Of a DNA stretch of 64,000 bases, positions 8,902-17,546 are shown piece after piece. This DNA is from Streptomyces sp. R33 (lineage in GTDB: Bacteria; Actinomycetota; Actinomycetes; Streptomycetales; Streptomycetaceae). Position numbers and translations under genes: made by a program. The stretch is from assembly GCF_041200175.1 (NCBI RefSeq), contig NZ_CP165728.1, forward strand, positions 310,001 to 374,000, written 5' to 3'. A model generated the notes under the pieces. The model was not told where the DNA came from, searched no databases, and was given only the letters and a program-made list of their open reading frames with translations. Numbering within the stretch: position 1 is the first letter of the stretch; each line of letters starts with the position of its first letter.

Positions 8902-9654
8902 TCAGGCGGGCCAGGTGCCGAGTGCGTGGGCCAGGCGGTTGCTCTGCTCGCGGGTGATGCCCTGGGCGAGGCTAGTCCCGCACCGCGGACTCATGTACCC
9001 GTCACAGTGCAGAATTCCGAGGAAGGGCTCTTGGCTGGCCGAGAGCGGAGAGGTAGCAGGAAGCGTCCATTCAGCCGGCTCCCACAAGGGGTGGTCGGCG
9101 AGGAGCGCTACCGCGAGAGGCGGGGCCAGCGCAGTGGGTACACCCGCCTGCGCCAGAGCGCCGCCGAGCACGGCTGCGGCGTCCTCTGGCAAGTCCTGGT
9201 CGCCGAGGGCGGGCAGCAGGAGGAGCAGGCGCGCATATTCGGCGTGGACTCCTGGAGCGTTGAGGTCAGGGGTGCGGGCGATGTGGTGGAGCTCTCGCCA
9301 AGACAAGCCGGGGCCAGCCTGGTGGCCGCTGACGGTGGCCAGGTGGCCGTGCCGTCCCCACTCGGGGTGGGTGATGAAGTACTCCGTTTCCGGGTCGTCG
9401 GGAAAGTTGCGTCCGAGGACCAGCGCGGTGTGGCCATCACCAAACGGGATCCGGAAGACGGGCCAGTGATCCGCGTCGCCGAGCGCATCGCAGGCCGCAT
9501 CGGCATCAGCCCCGTCAACACCGAACGGATACAAAGAAGCGTCGTGCTCCTCGGTCTGGCTCAGCCACATCAGGTAGGCCGCCCAGAACCCCGGCAGCGC
9601 CAGCAGTTCCTCCCCCGCGACAATCGGGGTGTTCTCGAATCCCTTGATCAGCAC
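8902..9654 (-). CDS. hypothetical protein
   Basis: 250 residues from a GTG start. Aromatic-rich N-terminal part (FWAAYLMWLSQTEE), then FRIPFGDGHTALVLGRNF and a long Ala/Leu-rich middle. The general look recalls SMI1/KNR4-type proteins, but I cannot confirm the motif. It probably folds as a soluble globular protein. It stands alone on the minus strand. Confidence 0.65.
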   Translation of the reverse strand: MLIKGFENTPIVAGEELLALPGFWAAYLMWLSQTEEHDASLYPFGVDGADADAACDALGDADHWPVFRIPFGDGHTALVLGRNFPDDPETEYFITHPEWGRHGHLATVSGHQAGPGLSWRELHHIARTPDLNAPGVHAEYARLLLLLPALGDQDLPEDAAAVLGGALAQAGVPTALAPPLAVALLADHPLWEPAEWTLPATSPLSASQEPFLGILHCDGYMSPRCGTSLAQGITREQSNRLAHALGTWPA

Positions 9655-9832
9655 TGGTCCAGACTCTCACCCGCCTACGACAGCCCGTACACGGCTCGGT
9701 GGCTCCACCAAGCGGTGCTGTCTCTCTTCGACCCACGCCTCAGCTCCAGTGGGGAATTACGTGACGCTGATCATGAAGATCCTGGGGAATTGCGTGACCG
9801 CTGACAGCCGCCTCCCGCTTCCGGGCCATGAT

Positions 9833-10081
9833 CTATATTCGCCGCGTCCTGGACCTGGTGCCATCGGCCGACCAGCGGCGGTGGCGTTCGTAGACGGTCT
9901 GCCAGGATCCGTAGCGTTCGGGCAGGTCACGCCAGGGAATCCCGGTCCGTGTCCGGTAGAGCACCCCGTTGACCACGGTCCGGTGGTCGGCCCACCGCCC
10001 ACCCGGCCCGCCGGTCTCCGGCAGTAGCGGGGCTATGCGATCCCACTGAGCATTCGTCAGTTCATGCCGACGCACGATGAC
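9833..10081 (-). pseudogene. IS5-family transposase, N-terminal remnant
   Basis: Starting near 10081 it reads RRHELTNAQWDRIAPLLPE, then RWADHRTVVNGVLYRTRTG, PWRDLPERYGSW and YERHRRW, the N-terminal domain typical of IS5/IS427-type transposases. The catalytic domain is absent and the frame soon ends. Only a fragment of the element remains. Confidence 0.85.
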
Positions 10082-10141
10082 CGACTCTTGCCCGGAACGG
10101 CAGCAGATCCACCACCCCGGGCAAGAGCCATCAGACACCGC

Positions 10142-10450
10142 CTAGTGGTAGGCCCAGAGGTAGTAGTAGCCGTCGGTGTGCGGGCCGCGGCACTGGGTCG
10201 GCCATCCCGTGGCGTAGGTCAGCTCGTTGGCATCCCAATTGCACTCGATCGCCCAGTAGTACCTGGCCCCGGTGTACTGCCACCGGGGCGCGGCGGTAGC
10301 GGCGTCGCCGACGGTGCTCGCCTGCACCGCCACGTGCGGAGCGACCCCGCCCGAGGATCCCGAGGGTGCCGCTTGCGCCGGAACGGCCATAGCGCCGACA
10401 GCCAGTGCCGCCCCCACCCCGATAGCAGCCAGTTTCTTGCGAATGCCCAT
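10142..10450 (-). CDS. small secreted protein
   Basis: 102 residues from an ATG with an AAGGAG ribosome binding site seven bases upstream. Residues 1-28 form a signal peptide (basic MGIRKK, hydrophobic core, cleavage after AQA). The mature part has a Tyr/Trp-rich end (GARYYWAIECNWDANEL) and two cysteines, which may form a disulfide. Function unknown. Confidence 0.75.
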   Translation of the reverse strand: MGIRKKLAAIGVGAALAVGAMAVPAQAAPSGSSGGVAPHVAVQASTVGDAATAAPRWQYTGARYYWAIECNWDANELTYATGWPTQCRGPHTDGYYYLWAYH

Positions 10451-10762
10451 GCTTCTCCTTCGTCGTGGGCCGGCCACGCCAGGCGGCGGGCGGCCGAATG
10501 TGCATGCTCTTCATGCACTCGCTTTCGCCGCTTTCCGCGGCAGGGATCGGGCCTTGGCGAGCATCCTCTGCTTGACCACTGAGCTGGACTCATACGTCTC
10601 AGCAGCGGCTGCTGTAGTCCCCCTCGCTTCCGTGCATCGTGACGGGCGCCCGCGTGACCGATCAGGTACACCCTGCGCCCAGCCCGGTGCGGAGTTCGAC
10701 TCGTTTCGGCCTGTCCCGAAACGAGAGCGATGGGAAGGATCACCAGGGGAGAGGGGGATGTC

Positions 10763-11854
10763 GTGCTACGGGTTCACTTCACTGTCGAGGACCTGGCGCA
10801 GGTGCAGGTCACGGTGCTGGGGCCGCTGGCAGAGACGCAGCTGAGCCTGCAGACTGTGCAGCGGCGTGACCGTGAGGCGCTGTTCGGTGGTTGGCGTGCG
10901 CGTACCGGTCCGCAGATCGGCGCCGATGGGAGGGAAACGGCGCGGTTTCTCAGCTCTTCTGCTGGGGGCCTGGTCGATCTGTTCACTCTCGTGGGCGCGG
11001 TGGGCTGTATGGACGAGGGGATAGAGCGGCTGATCAGTGCGTCGGACCGGCGGCTGCGCGCGGAGTTCTCCGTACTTCCGCGCGCGAGTACGCGGCGGGC
11101 ACCGTGGCTGGCCGAAGCGATGGATGGCGACCCGCGGACGGTGCGAAGGATGGCCGTCGCGTTACAGGGCTGGAGCCGGGTGGCGGTTGACCCGTACTGG
11201 GGGCGTATCGACCAGCACCTGGTGGGGGAGGTGGCCCGGCGTGGGCGGCTCATGGTGCAGGGCGGGGCAGGGGCACTGCTGGACAGTCTGTGCCCGATGG
11301 CCGTGTGGCAGCCCCCCGTGCTCGAGATTCCGGGCTATCGGCCCCTGATCCACCCGGAGGCCGACTTCCACTTGGGGGGCCGTCCGTTCATTCTGGCCCC
11401 GTCGGTGTTCTGCGAGCCGGTTCCACAGCTGTTCGCCAGCCCCCAGGCCGAGACGGTCGTCATGGTGTATCCGGCTCTGAACAACCCGGTCCACGCGGCT
11501 GCCCTTTGGGCTTCCCCCACGGATATGCGCCAGGTCGATGCCCCGGTACCGCCAACTCTATCCGCACTCCTCGGCCGTACCAGGGCAATCGTGCTGTGCG
11601 TGATAGCCGACCATCCTGCGTGCACTACTACGCAGCTCGCGCAGCTGGCGGGCATATCACCGGCCAGCGCCAGCGAGCACGCCACCACCCTGCGCAGCGC
11701 CGGGCTGACCGCTTTGACCCGGCAGCGGAAGGTCGCCCTGCACACGCTGACCCATCTCGGCCTCACCCTGCTAAACACCAACGGTTCCGTAGCATGCGGG
11801 CTAGCCGCACCCGCAAGGGTCTATGCGCACCCTGGAGTGCCGTTTCTTCGGTGA
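10763..11854 (+). CDS. ArsR-type winged-helix transcriptional regulator
   Basis: 363 residues from the GTG at 10763, preceded by a GAGAGGGGG ribosome binding site; an earlier in-frame start at 10730 fits less well. The long N-terminal part is the effector region seen in Streptomyces ArsR-like regulators. The winged helix is near residues 270-330 (TRAIVLCVIADHPACTTTQLAQLAGISPASASEHATTLRSAGL). No metal-binding cysteine pair is seen, so a metal sensor is unlikely. Confidence 0.8.
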   Translation: MLRVHFTVEDLAQVQVTVLGPLAETQLSLQTVQRRDREALFGGWRARTGPQIGADGRETARFLSSSAGGLVDLFTLVGAVGCMDEGIERLISASDRRLRAEFSVLPRASTRRAPWLAEAMDGDPRTVRRMAVALQGWSRVAVDPYWGRIDQHLVGEVARRGRLMVQGGAGALLDSLCPMAVWQPPVLEIPGYRPLIHPEADFHLGGRPFILAPSVFCEPVPQLFASPQAETVVMVYPALNNPVHAAALWASPTDMRQVDAPVPPTLSALLGRTRAIVLCVIADHPACTTTQLAQLAGISPASASEHATTLRSAGLTALTRQRKVALHTLTHLGLTLLNTNGSVACGLAAPARVYAHPGVPFLR

Positions 11855-11929
11855 ATCCGCGCCCCCGCCCGAGTGACGGGCCCGCGGCCCGCCTTCCGGA
11901 CAGGCTGACGGGGGGCTACAACCCTGGGC

Positions 11930-12646
11930 GTGATCAAGAACCTGCTGCTGCGCGGCCTGCCCGCGCTCGCCCTCGCCGCCCTGCCCCTGCTCGCCACCGC
12001 CGCTCCGGCCTCCGCCGACGGCCCGGCCTCGGCCGTCACCCGGCCCGCCAAGTCGGACACGACGTCCCTGTTCGAGGGCATCGACCGCATCCCCGCGGCC
12101 GCCGAGTCCCGCGACGGCTACGTCCGCACCGCCTTCAAGCACTGGAACGCCGGCGCCATCGCCGACGACGGCTGCAACACCCGAGCCGAAGTTCTCCTCC
12201 AGGAAGCCGTCGACTATCCCGAGATCGCCCCGGGCTGCAAGCTCACCGGCGGACGCTGGTTCTCCCCGTACGACGACACCTGGGTCACCGCAGCCACCGG
12301 CCTGGACGTGGACCATCTCGTCCCGCTTGCCGAGAGCTGGGACTCCGGAGCCTCGGCCTGGACCGCCAAGCGCCGCGAGGCCTACGCCAACGACCTCGCC
12401 ACCCCGACCTCGCTGATCGCAGTCACCGCGAAGTCCAACCGCGCCAAGGCCGACAAGGACCCGGCCGAGTGGCTGCCGCCGACCACCACCTACCACTGCA
12501 CCTACGTCACTGGCTGGGTCGAGACCAAGCTCCGCTGGTCCCTGACCGCCGACGACCGCGAGCGCGAGGCGCTCCTGGGCCTCGCCGAAGACTGCCCCGG
12601 CGCCACCGTCACCTACGAGACCGTCCCCTTCGACACCGCGAAGTAG
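11930..12646 (+). CDS. secreted HNH endonuclease-like protein (DUF1524 type)
   Basis: 238 residues. A signal peptide at 1-30 (MIKNLLLRG, hydrophobic run, cleavage near ASA) is followed by a nuclease-like domain with the metal-binding block LDVDHLVPLAESWDSGASAW and downstream NDLATPTSLIAVTAKSNRAKADKDPAEW. Secreted proteins of this plan are common in Streptomyces and are thought to degrade extracellular nucleic acid. Four cysteines may form disulfides. It starts with GTG about 75 bp after the upstream regulator gene. Confidence 0.85.
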   Translation: MIKNLLLRGLPALALAALPLLATAAPASADGPASAVTRPAKSDTTSLFEGIDRIPAAAESRDGYVRTAFKHWNAGAIADDGCNTRAEVLLQEAVDYPEIAPGCKLTGGRWFSPYDDTWVTAATGLDVDHLVPLAESWDSGASAWTAKRREAYANDLATPTSLIAVTAKSNRAKADKDPAEWLPPTTTYHCTYVTGWVETKLRWSLTADDREREALLGLAEDCPGATVTYETVPFDTAK

Positions 12647-12657
12647 ACGCGCCCTTT

Positions 12658-12852
12658 CTACAGGGGCACGGCCAGACGGGATCCGATGCGAAAGCGCATC
12701 TCCCCGGCGGCATGACGGACCTCCTCGGGCTGCTCGTCATCGTCGAGCACTCCGAAGAGGATCGTCAGGGCTCGCGCCTCGTCCTCGCTGATCAGCTTCA
12801 GGCGCGGCTCGGTGACCCCGTCGAGGAGCACGTCCAGCAACTCGTCGTCCAT
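12658..12852 (-). CDS. small acidic hypothetical protein
   Basis: 64 residues (MDDELLDVLLDGVTEPRLKL and on), convergent with the HNH gene and ending 11 bp after it. The acidic leucine-rich start and regular composition favour a real gene over a shadow. No ribosome binding site is obvious. Family not recognised. Confidence 0.45.
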   Translation of the reverse strand: MDDELLDVLLDGVTEPRLKLISEDEARALTILFGVLDDDEQPEEVRHAAGEMRFRIGSRLAVPL

Positions 12853-13031
12853 ACCCAGAACAACGCGAGACCGGTTCGGCCGTCACGAAAGCAGGCGGCC
12901 GAGCCAGGCATCCCGTCCTCGGCTCCCGGTCAGGGGTTGCGGACGACCGCCCCGGACACGAACCAAGCCGATCGAGTGGCGAGGCAAGCCGGCTCACGGC
13001 TCACGTTACGGGGCCTGATCCGGATGGCCAC

Positions 13032-13940
13032 TCAACCAGGAACGCGAGGCCCTGCGTCTACTCCGAGGACGTGACCAAGTGTGGTGGTGAAAGCCCCGAC
13101 TTCCTTACGGATCTGCTGTTCGGTGCTGTCCGGCGTCGCGAAATAGGCTGCTTGCTCCCCAGCCTGGGCCATCAGCGCCGGGCGCCGCTGCTGATACCCA
13201 GCCCACGCCCGGCGGTGGAGCTCCCGCGCGTACAGGAGTTCCTTTGCCTTCACGGACTCCGCCTTCAGCTGCTGATTGACCTCCCAGTGGAACCGCCACT
13301 GTGCCACCGCAACGTCCACGCTCATGGGCGTCACAGCAGGTCCGATCCGCCGTTCGGTCCCGTGGAGACCGTATGCGCGGGCGTGTGCGCGCCACGGGCT
13401 GGACAAGTCCTTCAATGCCTCGGTGAGCAGATCCCAACGCGGCTGCTTGGTCCGCTCACCCTCTTGAAGTAGGTGCTCGACAAGTCGGCGCTGATTCCTG
13501 GTCGCTGTGGGGTGGGCGAACTGCTCGATGACGGCCCGCGAGGACTTCTTGCGGGAGGCAATGCTGTGCAATCCGGTCTCCTCAGCCCATGTCCGAAGTG
13601 CCCGTCGAGCCTGGTTGACGGGGATCACCGAAGCACCCAGCGGGCTGGTCAGCCACATCTGGATCACGATCGGCATCATCGTCCGATAGGGCACCCGGCC
13701 CAGCGGTGAGTGACGCCTCGCCTTCATCAGCTCGGAGAACAGGCGCCGCTGCTCCGGGGGAAAGACGCGTGGGTCGCTGCCGCGCTGGGTGGACTTACGC
13801 GGCTGCGGACTGGCCAGCAAGCCGACTTCGACGTAGTCCTTGACCAGGCGGGGGCTGACCTGCTGCACCCCGAGCTGGCGGGCGTCTTCCACCAGGTCTT
13901 CCGTCGTACCGGGAAGCCAGTGCTGCTGAGGCTCTGTCAC
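13032..13940 (-). CDS. MerR-like DNA-binding protein
   Basis: 302 residues from the GTG at 13940. The N-terminal segment LGVQQVSPRLVKDYVEVGLLASPQPR resembles a MerR recognition helix and wing (choose, turn, then GLL). RVFPPEQRRLFSELMKAR follows. The C-terminal half is helical and rich in Arg, Ala and Gln. A 54-residue membrane protein is divergently encoded 148 bp away. Target genes unknown. Confidence 0.6.
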   Translation of the reverse strand: MTEPQQHWLPGTTEDLVEDARQLGVQQVSPRLVKDYVEVGLLASPQPRKSTQRGSDPRVFPPEQRRLFSELMKARRHSPLGRVPYRTMMPIVIQMWLTSPLGASVIPVNQARRALRTWAEETGLHSIASRKKSSRAVIEQFAHPTATRNQRRLVEHLLQEGERTKQPRWDLLTEALKDLSSPWRAHARAYGLHGTERRIGPAVTPMSVDVAVAQWRFHWEVNQQLKAESVKAKELLYARELHRRAWAGYQQRRPALMAQAGEQAAYFATPDSTEQQIRKEVGAFTTTLGHVLGVDAGPRVPG

Positions 13941-14088
13941 GTTCTGGAACGTACACCGAGATTCGCGCCTTCTAGCAGGACTGCACTCGGTGGCCCCCGG
14001 CAGGGTGATTGGTGTCCGAAACCGCCCCGCGCCGGTCATTCCTTGCCCAGGTCTTCCGGCACGGGGCCGATCCCTTGGGAGGGCTTTC

Positions 14089-14253
14089 ATGTCCCACCGT
14101 ATGCGCCGATCCGCTCACCACCCCCGACACCGCTGCCGACGTACCCGGCAGGACCTGCTCCGGGTCGGCACGCAGACGGTGCTCGGGGCCGTCGTCTCAG
14201 CCGCGATGACCACCCTGATTGGTGCGCTGCTGAACCTGCTCCATCACCGCTGA
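14089..14253 (+). CDS. small membrane protein, 54 residues
   Basis: ATG after a strong GGGAGGG ribosome binding site. The N-terminal half is very basic (MSHRMRRSAHHPRHRCRRTR). The C-terminal half is a single hydrophobic helix (VLGAVVSAAMTTLIGALLNLL) ending HHR. It has the same plan as the 51-residue protein at 8508 and is likewise divergent from a DNA-binding protein gene. Confidence 0.6.
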   Translation: MSHRMRRSAHHPRHRCRRTRQDLLRVGTQTVLGAVVSAAMTTLIGALLNLLHHR

Positions 14254-14510
14254 GCATCGCGGCCGCCACGGCGGAGTCCGAGCGCGACTACATCCGCGAC
14301 CGGATGCTCGAAGGCCAGGAGAGCGCCCGCAAAGCCGGCCGCCACGGCGGGCGCCCCTCCATCACCGACGGGGACATGGCCACCCTCGCCAAGTTCCTGC
14401 ACACCCAGGGCGTACCCGTCCCCGACATCGTGCAGCGGCTCACGATCCCCAAGGGGAAGAACGCGGGCAAGCGCCCGTCCGTACGGACCGTCCATCGCCT
14501 GCTCGGCTAG
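14254..14510 (+). pseudogene. serine recombinase, C-terminal remnant
   Basis: The phrase AAATAESERDYIRDRMLEGQESARKAGRHGGRP matches the E-helix and linker of resolvase/invertase proteins. It is followed by a helix-turn-helix (LHTQGVPVPDIVQRLTI and RPSVRTVHRLLG). The catalytic N-terminal domain is missing; the fragment begins where the small membrane gene ends, so the joint lies near 14250. Confidence 0.75.
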
Positions 14511-15122
14511 AGCGCTTTGCCGCGTACCGCGACCGCGCGGCGCGTTCGACGAGGCGCTGAACCCGCTCTATGGCATCAACCTCTCGGCCGCTGAGCGGAC
14601 ACAGGGAAAGCCGGTGCCTGCAGCAGGCACCGGCTCTCGAGCGGTCGTGCGCCAACACGGACCCGCGTTTTCCCTGCTCATGCCGTGGTTGGAGCCAATA
14701 GCGATCAGGGTTTCCTCCGCGCAGGCCGTACGGCCCGCGCCAGGTTCCGCATGGTCGCAGGAGCCCTTGCTTGCAAGCAAGGCCGATTGGGGCGCCCGTG
14801 CATCAACCGCCCGCTACCACGAAAGCCTGACATCTCAAGCATCCAGAGTGAGTCGCGTGTTGCCGCAGCTTAAAACGGCACGCGCGGATGTACGGCGACC
14901 GCTTGTGACGGCTTTCACGATTCGACACGCGAGCCAGGCATGCATCAAACGGCACCGACATTGAGTGCGGATGTCGGAGCTGCGTGATGGGGCTGCCAAC
15001 ATCTATGTCCACAGACCACGCCGAGGGCGGCGCCAACCGCCCTGTGATCTGTACCCGGTTGGAGCCAATAGCGCGGTCCGGCGGCCTCGGTCGCCGGTCC
15101 CGCCTCATCAGGAGTACGCGTC
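14511..15122. other. gap with repeats and hairpin, no gene seen
   Basis: No supportable coding region. It holds a 10-bp hairpin at 14611-14633 (CCGGTGCCTG, CAG, CAGGCACCGG), a 16-mer at 14676-14691 also present upstream of the IS110 gene, and two direct copies of GGTTGGAGCCAATAGCG at 14687-14703 and 15057-15073. The interval between the copies may be an IS110-derived non-coding remnant. Confidence 0.5.
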
Positions 15123-15386
15123 ATGCCCCAGAACAACCCTGCCCTGCCCTGCGAGATCCAGCAGCCCATTCCTCGTCGGCTGCACGCCCCGGACGCCGTC
15201 GTCATCATCGTCATCGTCCTGACCGCAGCGGCGCTGAACATCCGGGGTCTCCCCGTCACCGATGTCCTGCAGCTGCTCGCAGGCGCGAGCCTGCTGGCGA
15301 TCGTGCTGGTAGGGCTCAGCACCTCAGCGCCCGCACGTGCACTTCGGCTCGCCCTCCGGGCCGCCGCAGCTGGCGCCACCGTCTGA
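15123..15386 (+). CDS. small membrane protein, 87 residues
   Basis: ATG with an AGGAG ribosome binding site. After a polar start (MPQNNPALPCEIQQPIPRR) there are two hydrophobic segments (VVIIVIVLTAAALNI and LLAGASLLAIVLVGL) and a basic tail. It ends 10 bp before an XRE regulator gene on the same strand, with which it is probably co-transcribed. Confidence 0.65.
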   Translation: MPQNNPALPCEIQQPIPRRLHAPDAVVIIVIVLTAAALNIRGLPVTDVLQLLAGASLLAIVLVGLSTSAPARALRLALRAAAAGATV

Positions 15387-15396
15387 GGCCGCAGCC

Positions 15397-16227
15397 ATGG
15401 GACGCCCCGAGAAGCCGATCGGCACCGACAACAAGGCACTGCGGGAACTCGCCGAGTGGCTGCGCGCGCAGCGACGGCGCATGGGTCAGCCCAGCTACCG
15501 TGCGCTGGCCTCGGGGACCGGCGTGCACGCCACGACCCTGCAGCGGGCCGCATCCGGAGAATCCGTACCCAAGCTCCGTGTAGTCCTGCTCTACGCCTTC
15601 GCCTGTGACGCATCCGCAGACACTGCGGAGGCGCTGTGGAAGGAAGCCCGCTACGTCGAGGCCCGGGCCCGGCGCGGTCGCGGCCCCCACCACAACGTCA
15701 GCCCTCCGGCCCTGGTCCGGGACTTTGCCGATCTCAGCACGCAGCTGCGGCATCTCTATGAGCGTGCGGGGTCGCCCACGCTCCGGGAGATGGAACAGCG
15801 GGCTGGCGGGTTCGGGCTGCTGCCCCGCAGCACAGCCCACCGGATCGTGCACCGCCGGGCGGTACCGCATTCGGCCGCCCAGTTCCGGGCCTTCCTCCGC
15901 GCCTGCCAGGTACCCGAGGCAGCACTGCCGGCGTGGGACGAGGCATGGAGTCGTGCATGGCGCCACGAGAAGCGCGACACGCTCGAAGCCGCCCCGTTCA
16001 CCATCCCGCTCAGAGACGGGAACAACATCATCTGGAGCAAGGCCTACATTCGGGAGAACCGGTTCGCAAGCAGAGTCAGACTTTTCGGCTTCGAGACGCA
16101 GGCCCGTCAGATTCCCGTGGAGCTCAGCCGCGATCCCGCAGCACGGAGCAGGCGCCTTCGCCGCCGTGGTGGCGGCCATCACCGCCCCGTACAGCGGTCA
16201 CTCCTGCCCGGTTTCCCCGACGAGTAA
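15397..16227 (+). CDS. XRE-family transcriptional regulator
   Basis: 276 residues from the ATG of MGRPEKPIGTDNKALRELAE. The helix-turn-helix is at about 15-60 (LAEWLRAQRRRMGQPSYRALASGTGVHATTLQRAASGE). A second HTH-like block follows at about 125-160 (LREMEQRAGG, RSTAHRIVHRR). Streptomyces encodes many such proteins of unknown effector. It follows a small membrane-protein gene by 10 bp and ends at a very strong terminator. Confidence 0.75.
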   Translation: MGRPEKPIGTDNKALRELAEWLRAQRRRMGQPSYRALASGTGVHATTLQRAASGESVPKLRVVLLYAFACDASADTAEALWKEARYVEARARRGRGPHHNVSPPALVRDFADLSTQLRHLYERAGSPTLREMEQRAGGFGLLPRSTAHRIVHRRAVPHSAAQFRAFLRACQVPEAALPAWDEAWSRAWRHEKRDTLEAAPFTIPLRDGNNIIWSKAYIRENRFASRVRLFGFETQARQIPVELSRDPAARSRRLRRRGGGHHRPVQRSLLPGFPDE

Positions 16228-16233
16228 CAGGGG

Positions 16234-16268
16234 CCCGGGGGGCGAGGAAGACTTCCTCGCCCCCCGGG
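16234..16268 (+). terminator. strong hairpin terminator after XRE gene
   Basis: A 17-bp perfect stem (begins CCCGGGGGGCGAGGAAG) with a one-base loop, seven bases after the XRE stop. Confidence 0.85.
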
Positions 16269-16393
16269 GCGGTGCCACGGCAGGTCCCGTCAGCCGGGGC
16301 AGACCGCCGCGCTCACTCACTCGGATCAAGCAGGAAACGACGTACCCGGTCTGCTGGAGAGGGGCTCGGTGGTCTGGCGCATGGGAAACGAAT

Positions 16394-16428
16394 CTGCCCC
16401 GTGATCACGTGGAGTGATCGCGGGGCAG
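16394..16428 (-). terminator. hairpin terminator
   Basis: Stem CTGCCCCGTGATCAC with GTGATCGCGGGGCAG, one mismatch, five-base loop. It lies just beyond the stop of the minus-strand remnant at 16443. Confidence 0.65.
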
Positions 16429-16442
16429 GATAAGCGGGTCGG

Positions 16443-16599
16443 TCAGTTGAACTGAAAGGCGCTTTCCTCGGCGTCCTCGAAGAGCTTCACGATCTTTTCC
16501 CTGAGCAGCAGCATGCTGTCGAGCCTGGTGATGAACTGGGCCTTCAACCAGCGCTCAGCTTGTTCTTTATGGTCGGGTCGGCTGACTGTCCGTGACGAC
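16443..16599 (-). pseudogene. C-terminal remnant of an unknown gene
   Basis: An open frame of about 50 codons reads QAERWLKAQFITRLDSMLLL and then REKIVKLFEDAEESAFQFN before its stop. It has no start codon other than an internal TTG and is closed upstream by TAA. The helical, charged composition and the terminator after it suggest the tail of a lost gene. Confidence 0.35.
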
Positions 16600-16615
16600 T
16601 GTTACGGTCGCGGCT

Positions 16616-16689
16616 GTGACTGAGCGGCTTCCTGAGTTCCCGTACCACCCCGACCCCGTCGCCACGGGCGTGGTCGTTCCTTCGGATAT
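16616..16689 (+). pseudogene. CbrC-family protein, 5' part (split by Tn3)
   Basis: Starts with GTG and reads TERLPEFPYHPDPVATG then VVVPSD, the conserved N-terminus of the CbrC/UPF0167 family. It is cut at codon 25 by the Tn3 transposon. Joining 16616-16689 to the sequence from 23664 restores one open frame of about 178 codons. Confidence 0.85.
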
Positions 16690-16735
16690 GGGGTGCCGGT
16701 AAGAACCGTGTCACCAGCCGCAAACGGCGGTGATC
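16690..16735 (+). repeat. Tn3 terminal inverted repeat, left
   Basis: 46 bp, two mismatches to the right repeat. The inner base pairs overlap the stop codon of the resolvase gene. Confidence 0.95.
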
Positions 16736-17546
16736 ACTCCTTGGGTTTGGTCGGCCGCGGCAGCTCGGCCGTGGTGGTCGCCTCGGCGAGCGCCTGGCGG
16801 CCGCCCTTCAGCTCGGGCACGTAGTTGTAGATGGTGTTGCGGGAGACGCCGAGCAGCTTCGCGATCGAGGTCACGGTGTTCTCGGGGCGGGTGAGCAGGT
16901 CGCGGGCGTGACGTACTTGCTCCGGCGTCACGGCCGGCGGGCGGCCGAGGCGGGCGCCGCGGGCGCGGGCGGCGTCCAGGCCCTCGTTGGTGCCCTGCAC
17001 GATGAGTTCGCGGATGAACTCCGCGAGGGCGGCGAAGACGTGGAAGACCAAGCGCCCGCCGGGCGTGGTGGTGTCGAGTGCCTCGTGCAGCGAGGTGAAG
17101 CCGACGCCGCGCTTGCGCAGGCCGGACACGATGGCGATGAGGTCTTGGATGGAGCGGCCGAGCCGGTCGAGCGACGGGACGACGAGGGTGTCGCCGGGCC
17201 GCAGGTAGTCGAGGGCCTTCCAGAGTTCTTCGCGCTCGGCGTTCTTGCCGGACTTCTTGTCCGAGAAGATCCGGCTGCATCCGGCATCGGTGAGCGCGCA
17301 GATCTGCCGGTCGAGCAGTTGCCTCTTGGTGGACACACGTGCGTATCCCACAAGGTCACCGGTGCGTATGGCCGGAACGGGGGCGAGGAGATCGGCGGTG
17401 TCGTCGTCCGGAGGCTGCTGCACCCCCAGATCGTACAGAAAGGGGTCATGCCGAAGTTCTTGAGCATGCCGACTTTTTGACACCGTTTTGTGGGCATGAT
17501 CCGGCGCCGACTCGGCCGCAGACGTACGCTTACCGATCTTGCTCAT
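16734..17546 (-). CDS. tnpR: serine resolvase/invertase of the Tn3 element
   Basis: 270 residues from the ATG at 17546. The catalytic domain begins only near residue 67 (VGYARVSTKRQLLDRQ, with the nucleophilic Ser), continues SLDRLGRSIQDL and FAALAEFIRELI, and ends in a Hin-type helix-turn-helix (VTSIAKLLGVSRNTIYNYV). The leading 60 residues are an extension not usual for TnpR. The ATG shares a base with the TGA stop of the NB-ARC/TPR gene (TGATG), so the two are likely translationally coupled. Its job would be to resolve cointegrates; no res site was identified. Confidence 0.88.
   Translation of the reverse strand: MSKIGKRTSAAESAPDHAHKTVSKSRHAQELRHDPFLYDLGVQQPPDDDTADLLAPVPAIRTGDLVGYARVSTKRQLLDRQICALTDAGCSRIFSDKKSGKNAEREELWKALDYLRPGDTLVVPSLDRLGRSIQDLIAIVSGLRKRGVGFTSLHEALDTTTPGGRLVFHVFAALAEFIRELIVQGTNEGLDAARARGARLGRPPAVTPEQVRHARDLLTRPENTVTSIAKLLGVSRNTIYNYVPELKGGRQALAEATTTAELPRPTKPKE

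Noticed and set aside
11290..13074. Plus-strand frame of 594 codons
   Set aside because: Overlaps the ArsR-type and HNH genes in another frame on the same strand; Arg/Pro-rich and without motifs.
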